Assembly (NCBI RefSeq): GCF_902859855.1 | Contig: NZ_CADIKH010000002.1 | Location: 62,001 to 126,000 of the forward strand | DNA length: 64,000 nt | Origin: Paraburkholderia humisilvae | GTDB taxonomy: Bacteria > Pseudomonadota > Gammaproteobacteria > Burkholderiales > Burkholderiaceae | Direction: 5' to 3' | In this document: in pieces, positions 37,056-45,597 of the stretch | Layout of the letters: every line of letters begins with the position of its first letter | Position numbering within the stretch: the first letter of the stretch is position 1 | Position numbers and translations under genes: made by a program | The notes under the pieces: generated by a model | Databases searched by the model: none | What the model saw: only the letters and a program-made list of their open reading frames with translations | What the model was told of the DNA's origin: nothing

Positions 37056-38714
37056 ATGAGCCAAGCGATCGAAGTCAAGGTGCCGGACATCGGCGATTAC
37101 AAGGACGTTCCTGTGATCGAGGTGCTGGTGAAGGCGGGTGATACCGTCGAGAAAGAGCAGTCGCTGATCACGCTGGAATCCGACAAGGCGACGATGGATG
37201 TGCCGAGCCCGGTCTCCGGCACCGTCAAGGAATTGAAGGTGAAGGTCGGCGATTCCGTGTCGGAAGGCACGCTGATCATTCTGCTCGACGGCGCAGGCGC
37301 GGCTGCCGCGCCCGCGCCGGCCGCCGCAAAGCCCGCGCAGGGTAACGGCGCCGCGCAGCCGGCTGCGGCCCCGGCGGCTCCCGCTGGCGGTGGCGGCGTG
37401 CAGGAAGTGAAAGTGCCGGACATCGGCGATTACAAGGACGTGCCGGTCATCGAGATCGCGGTGAAGGTCGGCGACCGCGTCGAGAAGGAGCAGTCGCTGA
37501 TCACGCTCGAATCGGACAAGGCGACGATGGATGTGCCGAGCCCGGCCGCGGGTGTCGTCAAGGAACTGAAGGTGAAGGTCGGCGACACGGTGTCCGAAGG
37601 CACCGTGATTGTGCTGATCGAAGGCGCGGGCGGGGCAGCCGCGGCTCCCGCACCTGCTGCGGCCGCCGCACCGCAGAAAGCGGCTGAAGAGCCGTCCGAC
37701 GCGCCGCAAAAGCCGGCCGCCGCGCCGGCCACGGCGCCGTCCGCACTCGCGCAGGCGCCGGTGATTCCGGCCGGCGAAGGCGGCGCATACAAGCCGAGCC
37801 ATGCGTCGCCGTCGGTGCGCAAGTTCGCGCGCGAACTGGGCGTGGACGTGTCGCGCGTGCAAGGCACCGGTCCGAAAGGTCGTATCACGCAGGATGACGT
37901 AACCGCGTTCGTGAAGGGCGTGATGACGGGCCAGCGCGCCGCGCCGGCCGCGGCCGCGGGCGCACCGGCGGGTGGCGGCGAGCTGAATCTGCTGCCGTGG
38001 CCGAAGATCGATTTCACGAAGTTCGGTCCGGTCGACCCGAAGCCGCTGTCGCGCATCAAGAAGATCTCGGGCGCGAATCTGCATCGCAACTGGGTGATGA
38101 TCCCGCACGTCACGAACAACGACGAGGCGGACATTACGGATCTCGAAGCATTGCGTGTGCAACTGAACAAGGAGCACGAGAAGGCGGGCGTGAAGTTCAC
38201 GATGCTCGCATTCGTGATCAAAGCCGTGGTCGCCGCGCTGAAGAAATTCCCGACCTTCAATACGAGCCTCGACGGCGATAACCTCGTCTACAAGCAGTAT
38301 TTCCATATCGGGTTTGCCGCCGATACGCCGAACGGCCTCGTCGTGCCGGTGATCCGCGATGCCGACAAGAAGGGTCTGGTCGATATCGCGAAGGAAATGG
38401 CGGACCTGTCGAAGCTCGCGCGTGAAGGCAAGCTCAAGCCCGAACAGATGCAAGGCGGCTCGTTCTCGATTTCGTCGCTGGGCGGCATCGGCGGCACGCA
38501 TTTCACGCCGATCATCAATGCGCCTGAAGTCGCGATTCTCGGTCTGTCGCGCGGTGCGATGAAGCCGGTCTGGGACGGCAAGCAGTTTGTGCCGCGCCTT
38601 ACGCTGCCGTTGTCGCTGTCGTATGACCATCGTGTGATCGACGGCGCGGAAGCGGCGCGCTTTAACGCGTATCTCAGTGCGATCCTCGGCGACTTCCGGC
38701 GGGTCATTCTTTGA
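37056..38714 (+). CDS. aceF: Pyruvate dehydrogenase E2, dihydrolipoamide acetyltransferase
   Basis: The protein has 552 residues with two N-terminal lipoyl domains (about 1-80 and 115-200), each with the lipoylated Lys in LESDKATMDVPSP. The two copies are nearly identical. Ala/Pro-rich flexible linkers join them to the E1/E3-binding domain (PSVRKFARELGVDVSRVQGT) and to the catalytic core, whose active-site motif is SYDHRVIDGAEAARF. It forms the core of the complex and makes acetyl-CoA. Confidence 0.98.
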   Translation: MSQAIEVKVPDIGDYKDVPVIEVLVKAGDTVEKEQSLITLESDKATMDVPSPVSGTVKELKVKVGDSVSEGTLIILLDGAGAAAAPAPAAAKPAQGNGAAQPAAAPAAPAGGGGVQEVKVPDIGDYKDVPVIEIAVKVGDRVEKEQSLITLESDKATMDVPSPAAGVVKELKVKVGDTVSEGTVIVLIEGAGGAAAAPAPAAAAAPQKAAEEPSDAPQKPAAAPATAPSALAQAPVIPAGEGGAYKPSHASPSVRKFARELGVDVSRVQGTGPKGRITQDDVTAFVKGVMTGQRAAPAAAAGAPAGGGELNLLPWPKIDFTKFGPVDPKPLSRIKKISGANLHRNWVMIPHVTNNDEADITDLEALRVQLNKEHEKAGVKFTMLAFVIKAVVAALKKFPTFNTSLDGDNLVYKQYFHIGFAADTPNGLVVPVIRDADKKGLVDIAKEMADLSKLAREGKLKPEQMQGGSFSISSLGGIGGTHFTPIINAPEVAILGLSRGAMKPVWDGKQFVPRLTLPLSLSYDHRVIDGAEAARFNAYLSAILGDFRRVIL

Positions 38715-38924
38715 TTTTTGCAGCGCGTGGGGCGTGGGCTTGCGGTTCCCGTCGACGCTCTCGTTGTTGAACCTGGCTGAATCTGACTTGGGCGCCCGTT
38801 TGACAAGCGCCGTTCCGCAACGGGGCGGCGCTTGTTGTTCGAAGCGACCGCGAGTCGACCGCCTCCGGTTCATCGGCCGCGCAGCAATCCCTCATCAACA
38901 CGGCAACAAGAGAAGGGGACACTT

Positions 38925-40715
38925 ATGAGTCTCGTCGAAGTTAAGGTGCCGGACATCGGCGACTTCAAGGACGTCGATGTCATCGAAGTCAATATCAAGC
39001 CGGGCGACGTCATCGAAAAAGAACAGGCGCTGATGACGCTCGAGTCCGACAAGGCATCGATTGAAGTGCCGAGCGATACCGCCGGCACGGTCAAGGAAGT
39101 GCGCGTGAAGGCGGGCGACAAGGTGTCGGAAGGCACGGTGATCGCGCTGGTCGAAACGTCGGGTGAAACCGCACCGGCGAAGGAAGAGACGAAGACCGCG
39201 AAGGAGCCGGCAAAGGCCGCCGCCGCTGCGTCGCCACAGCCGGCCGCACAGCAGCCGCAAAAGCCGGCCGCCGCGCCGCAAGCGGGCAGCTTCTCGGGCA
39301 CCGCGGATATCGAATGCGACATGGTCGTGCTCGGCTCGGGCCCGGGCGGTTACTCGGCCGCGTTCCGTGCCGCGGACCTCGGCATGAAAACCGTGCTGGT
39401 CGAGCGCTACGCAACGCTGGGCGGCGTGTGTCTGAACGTCGGTTGCATTCCATCGAAGGCACTGCTGCACACAGCGCTCGTGATCGATGAAGCCGCGGCG
39501 CTCGGCGCGCACGGCATCACGTTCGCGAAGCCGCAAGTCGATCTCGACAAGCTTCGCGAGTTCAAGTCGGGCGTCGTGAAGAAGCTGACCGGCGGTCTCG
39601 GCGGGATGGCCAAGGCACGCAAGGTCGAAGTGGTGACCGGCGTCGGCGCGTTCGTCGATCCGCATCATATGGAAGTGCAGACCGAAAGCGGCAAGAAGGT
39701 CCTCAAGTTCAGGAACGCGATCATCGCGGCGGGCTCGCAGGCGGTGAAGCTGCCGTTTATTCCGGAAGATCCGCGTGTCGTCGATTCGACCGGCGCGCTT
39801 GAATTGCGCCAGATTCCGCAACGCATGCTGGTGATCGGCGGCGGCATTATCGGCCTTGAAATGGCGACCGTGTATTCGACGCTCGGCGCGCAGATCGACG
39901 TTGTGGAAATGCTTGACGGGCTGATGCTGGGTGCGGACCGCGATCTCGTGAAGGTGTGGGAGAAGTTCAACAGCAAGCGTTTCGCGAACGTGATGCTGAA
40001 GACGAAAACCACCGCCGCCGAAGCGAAGCAGGACGGCATCTATGTGTCGTTCGAAGGCGAGAAGGCGCCGGCTGAAGCGCAGCGTTACGACCTCGTGCTG
40101 GTCGCGGTCGGCCGCAGCCCGAACGGCAAGAGGATCGGCGCGGACAAGGCGGGCGTCGCGGTGACCGAGCGCGGCTTTATCGAAGTCGACAAGCAGATGC
40201 GCACGAACGTGCCGCATATCTACGCGATCGGCGACATCGTCGGTCAGCCGATGCTGGCACACAAGGCGGTGCACGAAGGCCACGTCGCAGCCGAAGCGGC
40301 GCACGGCGAGAAGGCATATTTCGACGCACTGCAGATTCCATCGGTCGCGTATACGGACCCGGAAGTCGCATGGGCCGGCAAGACCGAAGACCAGTGCAAG
40401 GCCGAAGGCATCAAGTACGGCAAGGCCGTGTTCCCGTGGGCGGCATCGGGCCGCGCGATCGCGAACGGTCGCGACGAAGGCTTCACGAAGCTGATCTTCG
40501 ACGAAGAAACGCATCGCGTGATCGGCGGCGGGATTGTCGGCCTGAATGCGGGCGACCTGATTAGCGAAGTGTGTCTGGCGGTCGAGATGGGTGCGGATGC
40601 AACCGATATCGGCAAGACGATTCACCCGCATCCGACGCTGGGCGAGTCGATCGGTATGGCCGCCGAGCTTTATGAGGGCGTGTGCACGGATTTGCCGCCG
40701 CAGCGCAAGAAGTAA
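38925..40715 (+). CDS. lpdA: Dihydrolipoamide dehydrogenase with N-terminal lipoyl domain
   Basis: The start is ATG 38925 after AGAAGGGG, giving 596 residues. An extra lipoyl domain occupies about 1-80 (Lys in LESDKASIEVPS), then an Ala/Pro/Lys linker, then a full flavoprotein: VLGSGPGGYSAAFRAADLG (FAD), GGVCLNVGCIPSKALLH (redox disulfide), the NAD-binding VIGGGIIGLEMATVY, and the dimer-interface HPHPTLGES. It reoxidises dihydrolipoyl groups of AceF. It is 210 bases after aceF. Confidence 0.97.
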   Translation: MSLVEVKVPDIGDFKDVDVIEVNIKPGDVIEKEQALMTLESDKASIEVPSDTAGTVKEVRVKAGDKVSEGTVIALVETSGETAPAKEETKTAKEPAKAAAAASPQPAAQQPQKPAAAPQAGSFSGTADIECDMVVLGSGPGGYSAAFRAADLGMKTVLVERYATLGGVCLNVGCIPSKALLHTALVIDEAAALGAHGITFAKPQVDLDKLREFKSGVVKKLTGGLGGMAKARKVEVVTGVGAFVDPHHMEVQTESGKKVLKFRNAIIAAGSQAVKLPFIPEDPRVVDSTGALELRQIPQRMLVIGGGIIGLEMATVYSTLGAQIDVVEMLDGLMLGADRDLVKVWEKFNSKRFANVMLKTKTTAAEAKQDGIYVSFEGEKAPAEAQRYDLVLVAVGRSPNGKRIGADKAGVAVTERGFIEVDKQMRTNVPHIYAIGDIVGQPMLAHKAVHEGHVAAEAAHGEKAYFDALQIPSVAYTDPEVAWAGKTEDQCKAEGIKYGKAVFPWAASGRAIANGRDEGFTKLIFDEETHRVIGGGIVGLNAGDLISEVCLAVEMGADATDIGKTIHPHPTLGESIGMAAELYEGVCTDLPPQRKK

Positions 40716-40772
40716 GGCTGCGCGGTCCGTCCGCGCAAGCGTGGTGCGCTTGCTCAAGCGCCCGCGCAAAAG

Positions 40773-40813
40773 AAATGGCGCGCTCCTGCGAAAGCAGGGC
40801 GCGCCATTTTTTT
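40773..40813 (+). terminator. Rho-independent terminator after lpdA
   Basis: AAATGGCGCGC (40773-40783) pairs with GCGCGCCATTT, with an inner CCTGC/GCAGG pairing around GAAA, and runs into a T tract to 40813. It ends the pyruvate dehydrogenase operon. Confidence 0.88.
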
Positions 40814-40828
40814 CGAGCATGCCGGAGA

Positions 40829-40853
40829 CAAAAAAATCCCGGCCGGAGCCGGG
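40829..40853 (-). terminator. Possible minus-strand terminator for the phasin gene
   Basis: On the minus strand CCCGGC-TCCG-GCCGGG (40838-40853) is followed by ATTTTTTT. It lies about 245 bases beyond the phasin stop codon, so it would end a long 3' untranslated tail or simply protect lpdA from read-through. Confidence 0.55.
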
Positions 40854-41098
40854 GGAACGATACGCTGTTTCACGTATCGGAGCGTCTGGTCGCGACAGCG
40901 GAGTCTGCGCGACGCTATAGCCTCTTGTCAGTGAAACTCAATGACTCGGGGCAGCGCCGGCAGGAACGTGTTCGTCTTGCTGAACGTGGTTCGGCCGGCG
41001 CCTGTTCGAAGCCCGATGCGTTGAAACTGGATCGATCTGTAACACGTTGATGCTCAGCTGGGTGATCGACTTAGGGGTCAATCCACCGGGAGGTCAAC

Positions 41099-41686
41099 TT
41101 AGGCAGCGGCAGCCTTCTTCGTTGCCGAAGCCGAGCGCGACACTTGAGCGGCGGCTTGCGAAGCGGCCTTCGACGCAGCGGTAGCGGCCGCGTTGAAGTT
41201 GCTTTCAGCGATTTCGACCGCTTGCTTCGTGGCCTTGTGGACCGTCTCGTACGTCGTGTTCGCAGCGGTGATCGCCGACTTGATCACAGCAACCGCGGTT
41301 TCCGAACCAGCCGGCGCGTTCTTCGCGACGTTCTCGACGAGCGCCTGCACCTTGCGGTTCTGCTCTTCGTACTGCGCTTCCGCAACGCGGGTGAATTCCG
41401 CCTGCGTAGCCGACGCGATTTCATACAGGTGACGGCCATACGACAGCACCTTCTCGGCAACCGGCTGGGTGAAGCTAGCCTGCAGCGCGAGGAGTTCTTG
41501 CGCGTCCTTCACCGACAGTGCGCGCTGTGCGTTTTCCTGGCCTTCCGCGAGCGTCGACTTGACGACTTGCAGGTTCAGTTCGACCAGCTTCTCGATACCT
41601 TCGAATGCCTTGTTGGTGAGACCGAAAAGGGTTTCGAGGTTGGCCTTCTGGGCTGCAGCGAATTGCTCAGGGGTCAGCAGAGTCAT
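41099..41686 (-). CDS. phaP: Phasin (PHA granule-associated protein)
   Basis: The protein has 195 residues and the Phasin_2 family pattern: [20 protein letters not shown] at the start, a long amphipathic helix ([20 protein letters not shown]) and an Ala/Lys-rich, basic tail ending ATKKAAAA. Phasins coat polyhydroxyalkanoate granules and control their size. The palindromic sites upstream fit regulation by PhaR. It is convergent with the pyruvate dehydrogenase operon, which supplies acetyl-CoA for PHA. Confidence 0.94.
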   Translation of the reverse strand: MTLLTPEQFAAAQKANLETLFGLTNKAFEGIEKLVELNLQVVKSTLAEGQENAQRALSVKDAQELLALQASFTQPVAEKVLSYGRHLYEIASATQAEFTRVAEAQYEEQNRKVQALVENVAKNAPAGSETAVAVIKSAITAANTTYETVHKATKQAVEIAESNFNAAATAASKAASQAAAQVSRSASATKKAAAA

Positions 41687-41820
41687 GTTTACGCTCCTGA
41701 AGTACCGGTCCGTCTGGCGCGGACCGAGTTGGGTTAATCAGTTTGATCCATCAAAACCGACGTAAAAAACCAGGCCGGTCAGGTATTGGGTACGTCGCAC
41801 GGTGGGAGGGCGATGAAACA

Positions 41821-41894
41821 TTGTGCGTCGCAACAATGGTTCCCATTTTAGGATAGCGCCCATCGTTGTCAAGTACTTTTTGTGCGTCGCACAA
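41821..41894. promoter_or_regulatory. Pair of palindromic operator sites upstream of phaP
   Basis: Site 2 (41880-41894) is the perfect palindrome TTGTGCG-T-CGCACAA. Site 1 (41821-41836) is TTGTGCG-T-CGCAACAA with one inserted base. Starts are 59 bases apart, 135-195 bases upstream of the phasin start. A partial copy (ACGTCGCAC) is near 41792. Position and symmetry fit PhaR, the repressor that releases phasin promoters when PHA is present; the identity of the binding protein is inferred. Confidence 0.6.
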
Positions 41895-42143
41895 TGGTGA
41901 TAATTTATCGAGAAAACAATACGTTATGAAACGTTTATGGAATTGTGAAATCGCATGCATATTGCGTGTTCGCACCGTAATAGTGCGTTTATTTGTTGCG
42001 ATTAAGGCAACAATGGTCCACTCAGTGAGTTACCTAACAAAGTTCGGCTGTCGCGGTAGAATCGCGACGTACACTAAAACCGTGGCGGAACGTTAAACCT
42101 CTATCCCGGTCTCACGCGCGATGCGCCAGTTTGCAGTGTGTGC

Positions 42144-42362
42144 TTAAGAGCAATCTGACCGACTGCGATGGCGTTCACGCACCGCCTCCAAAACATCCAG
42201 GGGCTCGAGCGAAGCGCCCGATGTGCTGGTGTCGTGACCGTACTTCCCCTGATCAAGCCGTACGTGGAAGCTGCCGTTAAGCATGGAAATCGTTTCCATC
42301 GCTAACGGCCGGGTTGATTTGTTTGTCTGATTGATCTTTTCGATGGGAGCAGCGTTAGTCAT
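42144..42362 (-). CDS. Small hypothetical protein (uncertain)
   Basis: This is a 72-residue frame (MTNAAPIEKINQTNKSTRPL...). Its composition is protein-like, with FHVRLDQGKYGHDTSTSG in the middle, but the ribosome binding site is weak. No family is recognised. Apart from this frame and the palindromes, the 800 bases between phaP and pbpG look non-coding. Confidence 0.35.
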   Translation of the reverse strand: MTNAAPIEKINQTNKSTRPLAMETISMLNGSFHVRLDQGKYGHDTSTSGASLEPLDVLEAVRERHRSRSDCS

Positions 42363-42489
42363 TGTGTTGCGGCAATTGAGTCTTACAACTCGGTTTAAAG
42401 AGTGCTGGTAAGTGCTTATATTTGCTAATTTTTCGTTGATTCACTACACTGGCGGACAATTCCCTGCCGCATTACCCCCCAGAACACCA

Positions 42490-43683
42490 ATGAAAACCGA
42501 CATGTTTTCGTCACTGAAACTGATGCACGGCGTGGCGCTCAGCGCCGCGTTGTCGGTGGCCGCGACCATGGCCATTGCTGCGGCATCAGTCACGCCGGTC
42601 GACGCGTTTGCCGCGTCGACGGAGGCCACGGCCAAGTCCGAGAAGCACGCCAAGGCCACGAAGAAATCGGCGAAGAAGGCGGCCGACCCGGCCGCGGATG
42701 TTTCAAGCCGAGGCGCGGCGAAGGGCGCGAAAGTCGCTGCCGCGAAGCGCGACGACGATGACGACGCGCCGCGCGCCGTCTCGAAGAAGAGGCGCGTGAG
42801 TTACACGATGAACGGCCGTCACCATTCGGTGGTGCGCCGTGTCGCGTTCGAGCCGCGCTCGCCGACGGCGGGCCAGGCGTTTGGCTTGCGTGAGTCGCCG
42901 GAAGGTGTCGCATTGCGCTCGAGCGTCGCGTACGTGGTTGATCAGAACACGCAGGAGTCGGTCTTCGACAAGAACTCGCGCGCCGTCGTGCCGATCGCGT
43001 CGATTACGAAGCTGATGACCGCCATGGTCGTGCTCGATTCGAACGAGCCGATGACCGAGTCGATCGAAGTCACCGATGAAGACCGCGACTACGAAAAGAA
43101 CACGGGCTCGCGGCTGTCGGTCGGCTCGGTTCTGTCGCGTGAAGACATGCTGCATATCGCGCTGATGGCGTCGGAAAACCGCGCGGCGGCCGCGCTGTCG
43201 CGCTATTACCCGCGCGGCCGGCCGGCCTTCATGGCGGCAATGAATGCGAAGGCGAAGGCGCTCGGCATGGTCGACACGCACTTCGAGAACCCGACCGGCC
43301 TTACCAGCCAGAACGTGTCGACCGCGCGCGACCTCGTGAAGATGGTGAGCGCCGCGTATCAATATCCGCTGATCCGTCGTTTCTCAACCGATCGCAGCTA
43401 CGAGGTCTACACGGGCAAGCGCACGCTGGCGTACAACAGCACGAATGCACTCGTGCGCAACCCGACGTGGGATATCGGTTTGCAGAAGACGGGCTTCATC
43501 AACGAAGCGGGTGAATGTCTCGTGATGCAGGCCACGATCGACAATCGTCCGATGATCATGGTGTTGCTCGATTCGGCGGGCAAGTACTCGCGCTTTGCGG
43601 ATGCGACGCGCTTACGCACGTGGATCGACAACGGCGGCGAACAACGCGTGACGAGCGCGGACGCAAACGGCGCGGGGACCTGA
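42490..43683 (+). CDS. pbpG: D-alanyl-D-alanine endopeptidase (PBP7/8 type, S11 family)
   Basis: The start is ATG 42490, giving 397 residues. A signal peptide (MKTDMFSSLKLMHGVALSAA..., cleaved near VDAFA) sends it to the periplasm. A Lys/Ala-rich stretch of about 70 residues precedes the catalytic domain. The three active-site motifs are SITK (IASITKLMTAMVV), SEN (MASENRAAAALS) and KTG (LQKTGFINEAGE). It cleaves D-Ala-meso-DAP cross-links in peptidoglycan. Confidence 0.93.
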   Translation: MKTDMFSSLKLMHGVALSAALSVAATMAIAAASVTPVDAFAASTEATAKSEKHAKATKKSAKKAADPAADVSSRGAAKGAKVAAAKRDDDDDAPRAVSKKRRVSYTMNGRHHSVVRRVAFEPRSPTAGQAFGLRESPEGVALRSSVAYVVDQNTQESVFDKNSRAVVPIASITKLMTAMVVLDSNEPMTESIEVTDEDRDYEKNTGSRLSVGSVLSREDMLHIALMASENRAAAALSRYYPRGRPAFMAAMNAKAKALGMVDTHFENPTGLTSQNVSTARDLVKMVSAAYQYPLIRRFSTDRSYEVYTGKRTLAYNSTNALVRNPTWDIGLQKTGFINEAGECLVMQATIDNRPMIMVLLDSAGKYSRFADATRLRTWIDNGGEQRVTSADANGAGT

Positions 43684-43724
43684 TTCGACGGGTTTCGTTG
43701 TCGCAAGCTCACGCAGTACAGCGA

Positions 43725-43746
43725 AAAGCCCCGCAAGCGGGGCTTT
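43725..43746. terminator. Hairpin terminator between pbpG and the IclR gene
   Basis: AAAGCCCCGC (43725-43734) is complementary to GCGGGGCTTT (43737-43746). The stem carries A runs on one side and T runs on the other, so it can end transcripts from both convergent genes. Confidence 0.75.
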
Positions 43747-43788
43747 GTCATTGCGACAACGCGTGTCAAGCCATTCAGCGTTGACTCA

Positions 43789-44595
43789 TCAGGCCGGATG
43801 CGCCGCCGCATCCGGCTGCGCGGCCTGAGGTTGATAGCCGAGCGATTCAGAAATGACCAGCGCGGTCTTGCTCAACTGGCCGAGCCACGAATCCTGCAGC
43901 CGGTCGGCCGGCGCCGACAGCGACAGCCCGGCGACCAGCTTGCCGGTATCGTCGTAAATGCCCGCTGCGATGCAGCGCACGCCAAGCTCCAGTTCTTCGT
44001 TATCGCGTGCGCAGGACTGCTGCCGCACGTGCGTGAGCTCGCGTTCGAGCTTCCCGAGGTCCGTAATGCTATTTTGCGTATGGCCCGAAAGGCCGGTGCG
44101 CGTCGCGTAGGCGCGCACCCGCGACGCCTCGTCCGCGGCCAGAAACAGCTTGCCGACCGACGTCAGATGCAGCGGCGCGCGTCCGCCGATCGCGCGGACC
44201 ACCTGCATGCCGGAGCGCTCCGAATACGCGCGCTCGATATAGACGATCTCGTCGCCCTGTCGTACCGACAGATTCACCGTCTGCCCGGTTAGCCGATGCA
44301 GCTCGCGCATCGGCATCAGCGCGGCGTCGCGGACCGACAGCCGCGCCTTCACGAGGTTACCGAGTTCGAGCAGACGCATGCCGAGCCGGTAAGTGCCGGG
44401 ATCGGAACGGTCAACCAGCCGGCAGGTCACCATGTCGTTGAGGATGCGGTGCGCGGTCGACGGATGCAGTTCAGTGCGCTTTGCGAGTTCTTTCAGGCTG
44501 ACCGGGTCGCTGTGGGCAGCGAGCGCGTCCAGCAGGCGCATCATGCGCTCGATCACCTGGATCGAGGTTTTGGGATCCGGGTTTGTATCGCTCAT
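43789..44595 (-). CDS. IclR-family transcriptional regulator
   Basis: The protein has 268 residues. The N-terminal winged helix (LKELAKRTELHPSTAHRIL) is followed by the IclR effector domain, with GRAPLHLTSVGKLFLA and IAAGIYDDTGKLVAGLSLSA. It is divergent from lutAB across about 190 bases, so it may control lactate use, although IclR proteins regulate many catabolic genes. Confidence 0.93.
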   Translation of the reverse strand: MSDTNPDPKTSIQVIERMMRLLDALAAHSDPVSLKELAKRTELHPSTAHRILNDMVTCRLVDRSDPGTYRLGMRLLELGNLVKARLSVRDAALMPMRELHRLTGQTVNLSVRQGDEIVYIERAYSERSGMQVVRAIGGRAPLHLTSVGKLFLAADEASRVRAYATRTGLSGHTQNSITDLGKLERELTHVRQQSCARDNEELELGVRCIAAGIYDDTGKLVAGLSLSAPADRLQDSWLGQLSKTALVISESLGYQPQAAQPDAAAHPA

Positions 44596-44785
44596 GGGGA
44601 CAAATCATTGATGCGTCAACCGACGGAAAGTCGATTGTATCTCGTATGGTGAAAAAAGCGAACGGCGGCGGACGCGTGTGGCGGGTCCATTTTTAGCTGC
44701 CATTTTTAGCTGATTAGGGACGCCACGCGTTGGTATCGCATCACAAACGTCGGATAATCGGGGACGTTTCCCCGGAGGAGGACTC

Positions 44786-45508
44786 ATGCGAGTCGGATTT
44801 TTCGTCACCTGCCTGATCGACCTGATGCGCCCGGAAATCGGTTTCTCGGCGATCAAGCTGATCGAGCGTGCCGGTTTTGAAGTCGTCGTGCCGCCTGCGC
44901 AGACCTGCTGCGGACAGCCGGCGTACAACTCGGGCGAACGCGGCATCGCGCGCGATCTTGCCGAGAAGATGCTGCGCGAGTTCGAGCAGTTCGACTACGT
45001 GGTCGTGCCGTCGGGCTCGTGCGGCGGGATGATCCGTGCGCACTACGGTGATCTGTTCCGTGACGATCCTGAACTGATGGGACGTTTCGGGCGCTTGCGC
45101 GCGAAGGTGTTCGAGCTGACCGATTTCCTCGTCAACGTCGCGAAAATCGAGTTGAGTCCGGGGGAGTTTACCGGACCTGTCACGTATCACGATTCGTGTT
45201 CCGGACTGCGCGAACTGGGCGTGAAAAGCCAGCCGCGCGCGCTCCTCGCGCAGGCGGGCGTCGACGTGACTGAAATGAACGGCTGTGAGCAATGCTGCGG
45301 GTTCGGCGGCACCTTCGCGATCAAGTTCGGCGACATCTCGACAGCGATCGTCGACGAGAAGTGCGAAAACATCCACGCGAGCGGGATGCCGGCGGTCGTG
45401 CTGGGCGACCTCGGCTGCATGCTGAACATCGAGGGACGCTTGCGCCGCACCGGCGACACGACGACGCGCGTGCTGCACATCGCGCAGGTGCTGGCCGGCG
45501 ACGTGTAA
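44786..45508 (+). CDS. lutA: LutA/YkgE-type (Fe-S)-binding subunit of L-lactate oxidation
   Basis: The protein has 240 residues with two CCG domains: QTCCGQPAYNSGER and CEQCCGFGGTFAIKF. These bind an unusual iron-sulfur cluster in this family, and SGSCGGMIRAHYGD is also conserved. In B. subtilis, LutA with LutB and LutC is needed for L-lactate use. It lies directly before lutB. GGAGGAGG-like bases precede the ATG. Confidence 0.9.
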   Translation: MRVGFFVTCLIDLMRPEIGFSAIKLIERAGFEVVVPPAQTCCGQPAYNSGERGIARDLAEKMLREFEQFDYVVVPSGSCGGMIRAHYGDLFRDDPELMGRFGRLRAKVFELTDFLVNVAKIELSPGEFTGPVTYHDSCSGLRELGVKSQPRALLAQAGVDVTEMNGCEQCCGFGGTFAIKFGDISTAIVDEKCENIHASGMPAVVLGDLGCMLNIEGRLRRTGDTTTRVLHIAQVLAGDV

Positions 45509-45597
45509 CTCAGGCGCGACGGTCGGTGCCGCGTTCAGCGCGACCACGTTCGATCCGCAACGCCTGTTCATTTACTCCTGATTCAAACAAGGCCGTC

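Noticed and set aside
34971..38873. 1300-codon open frame on the minus strand
   Set aside because: It is antisense to aceE and aceF, whose products are certain. High GC leaves the opposite frame free of stops. Its translation is Arg/His-rich without any domain.
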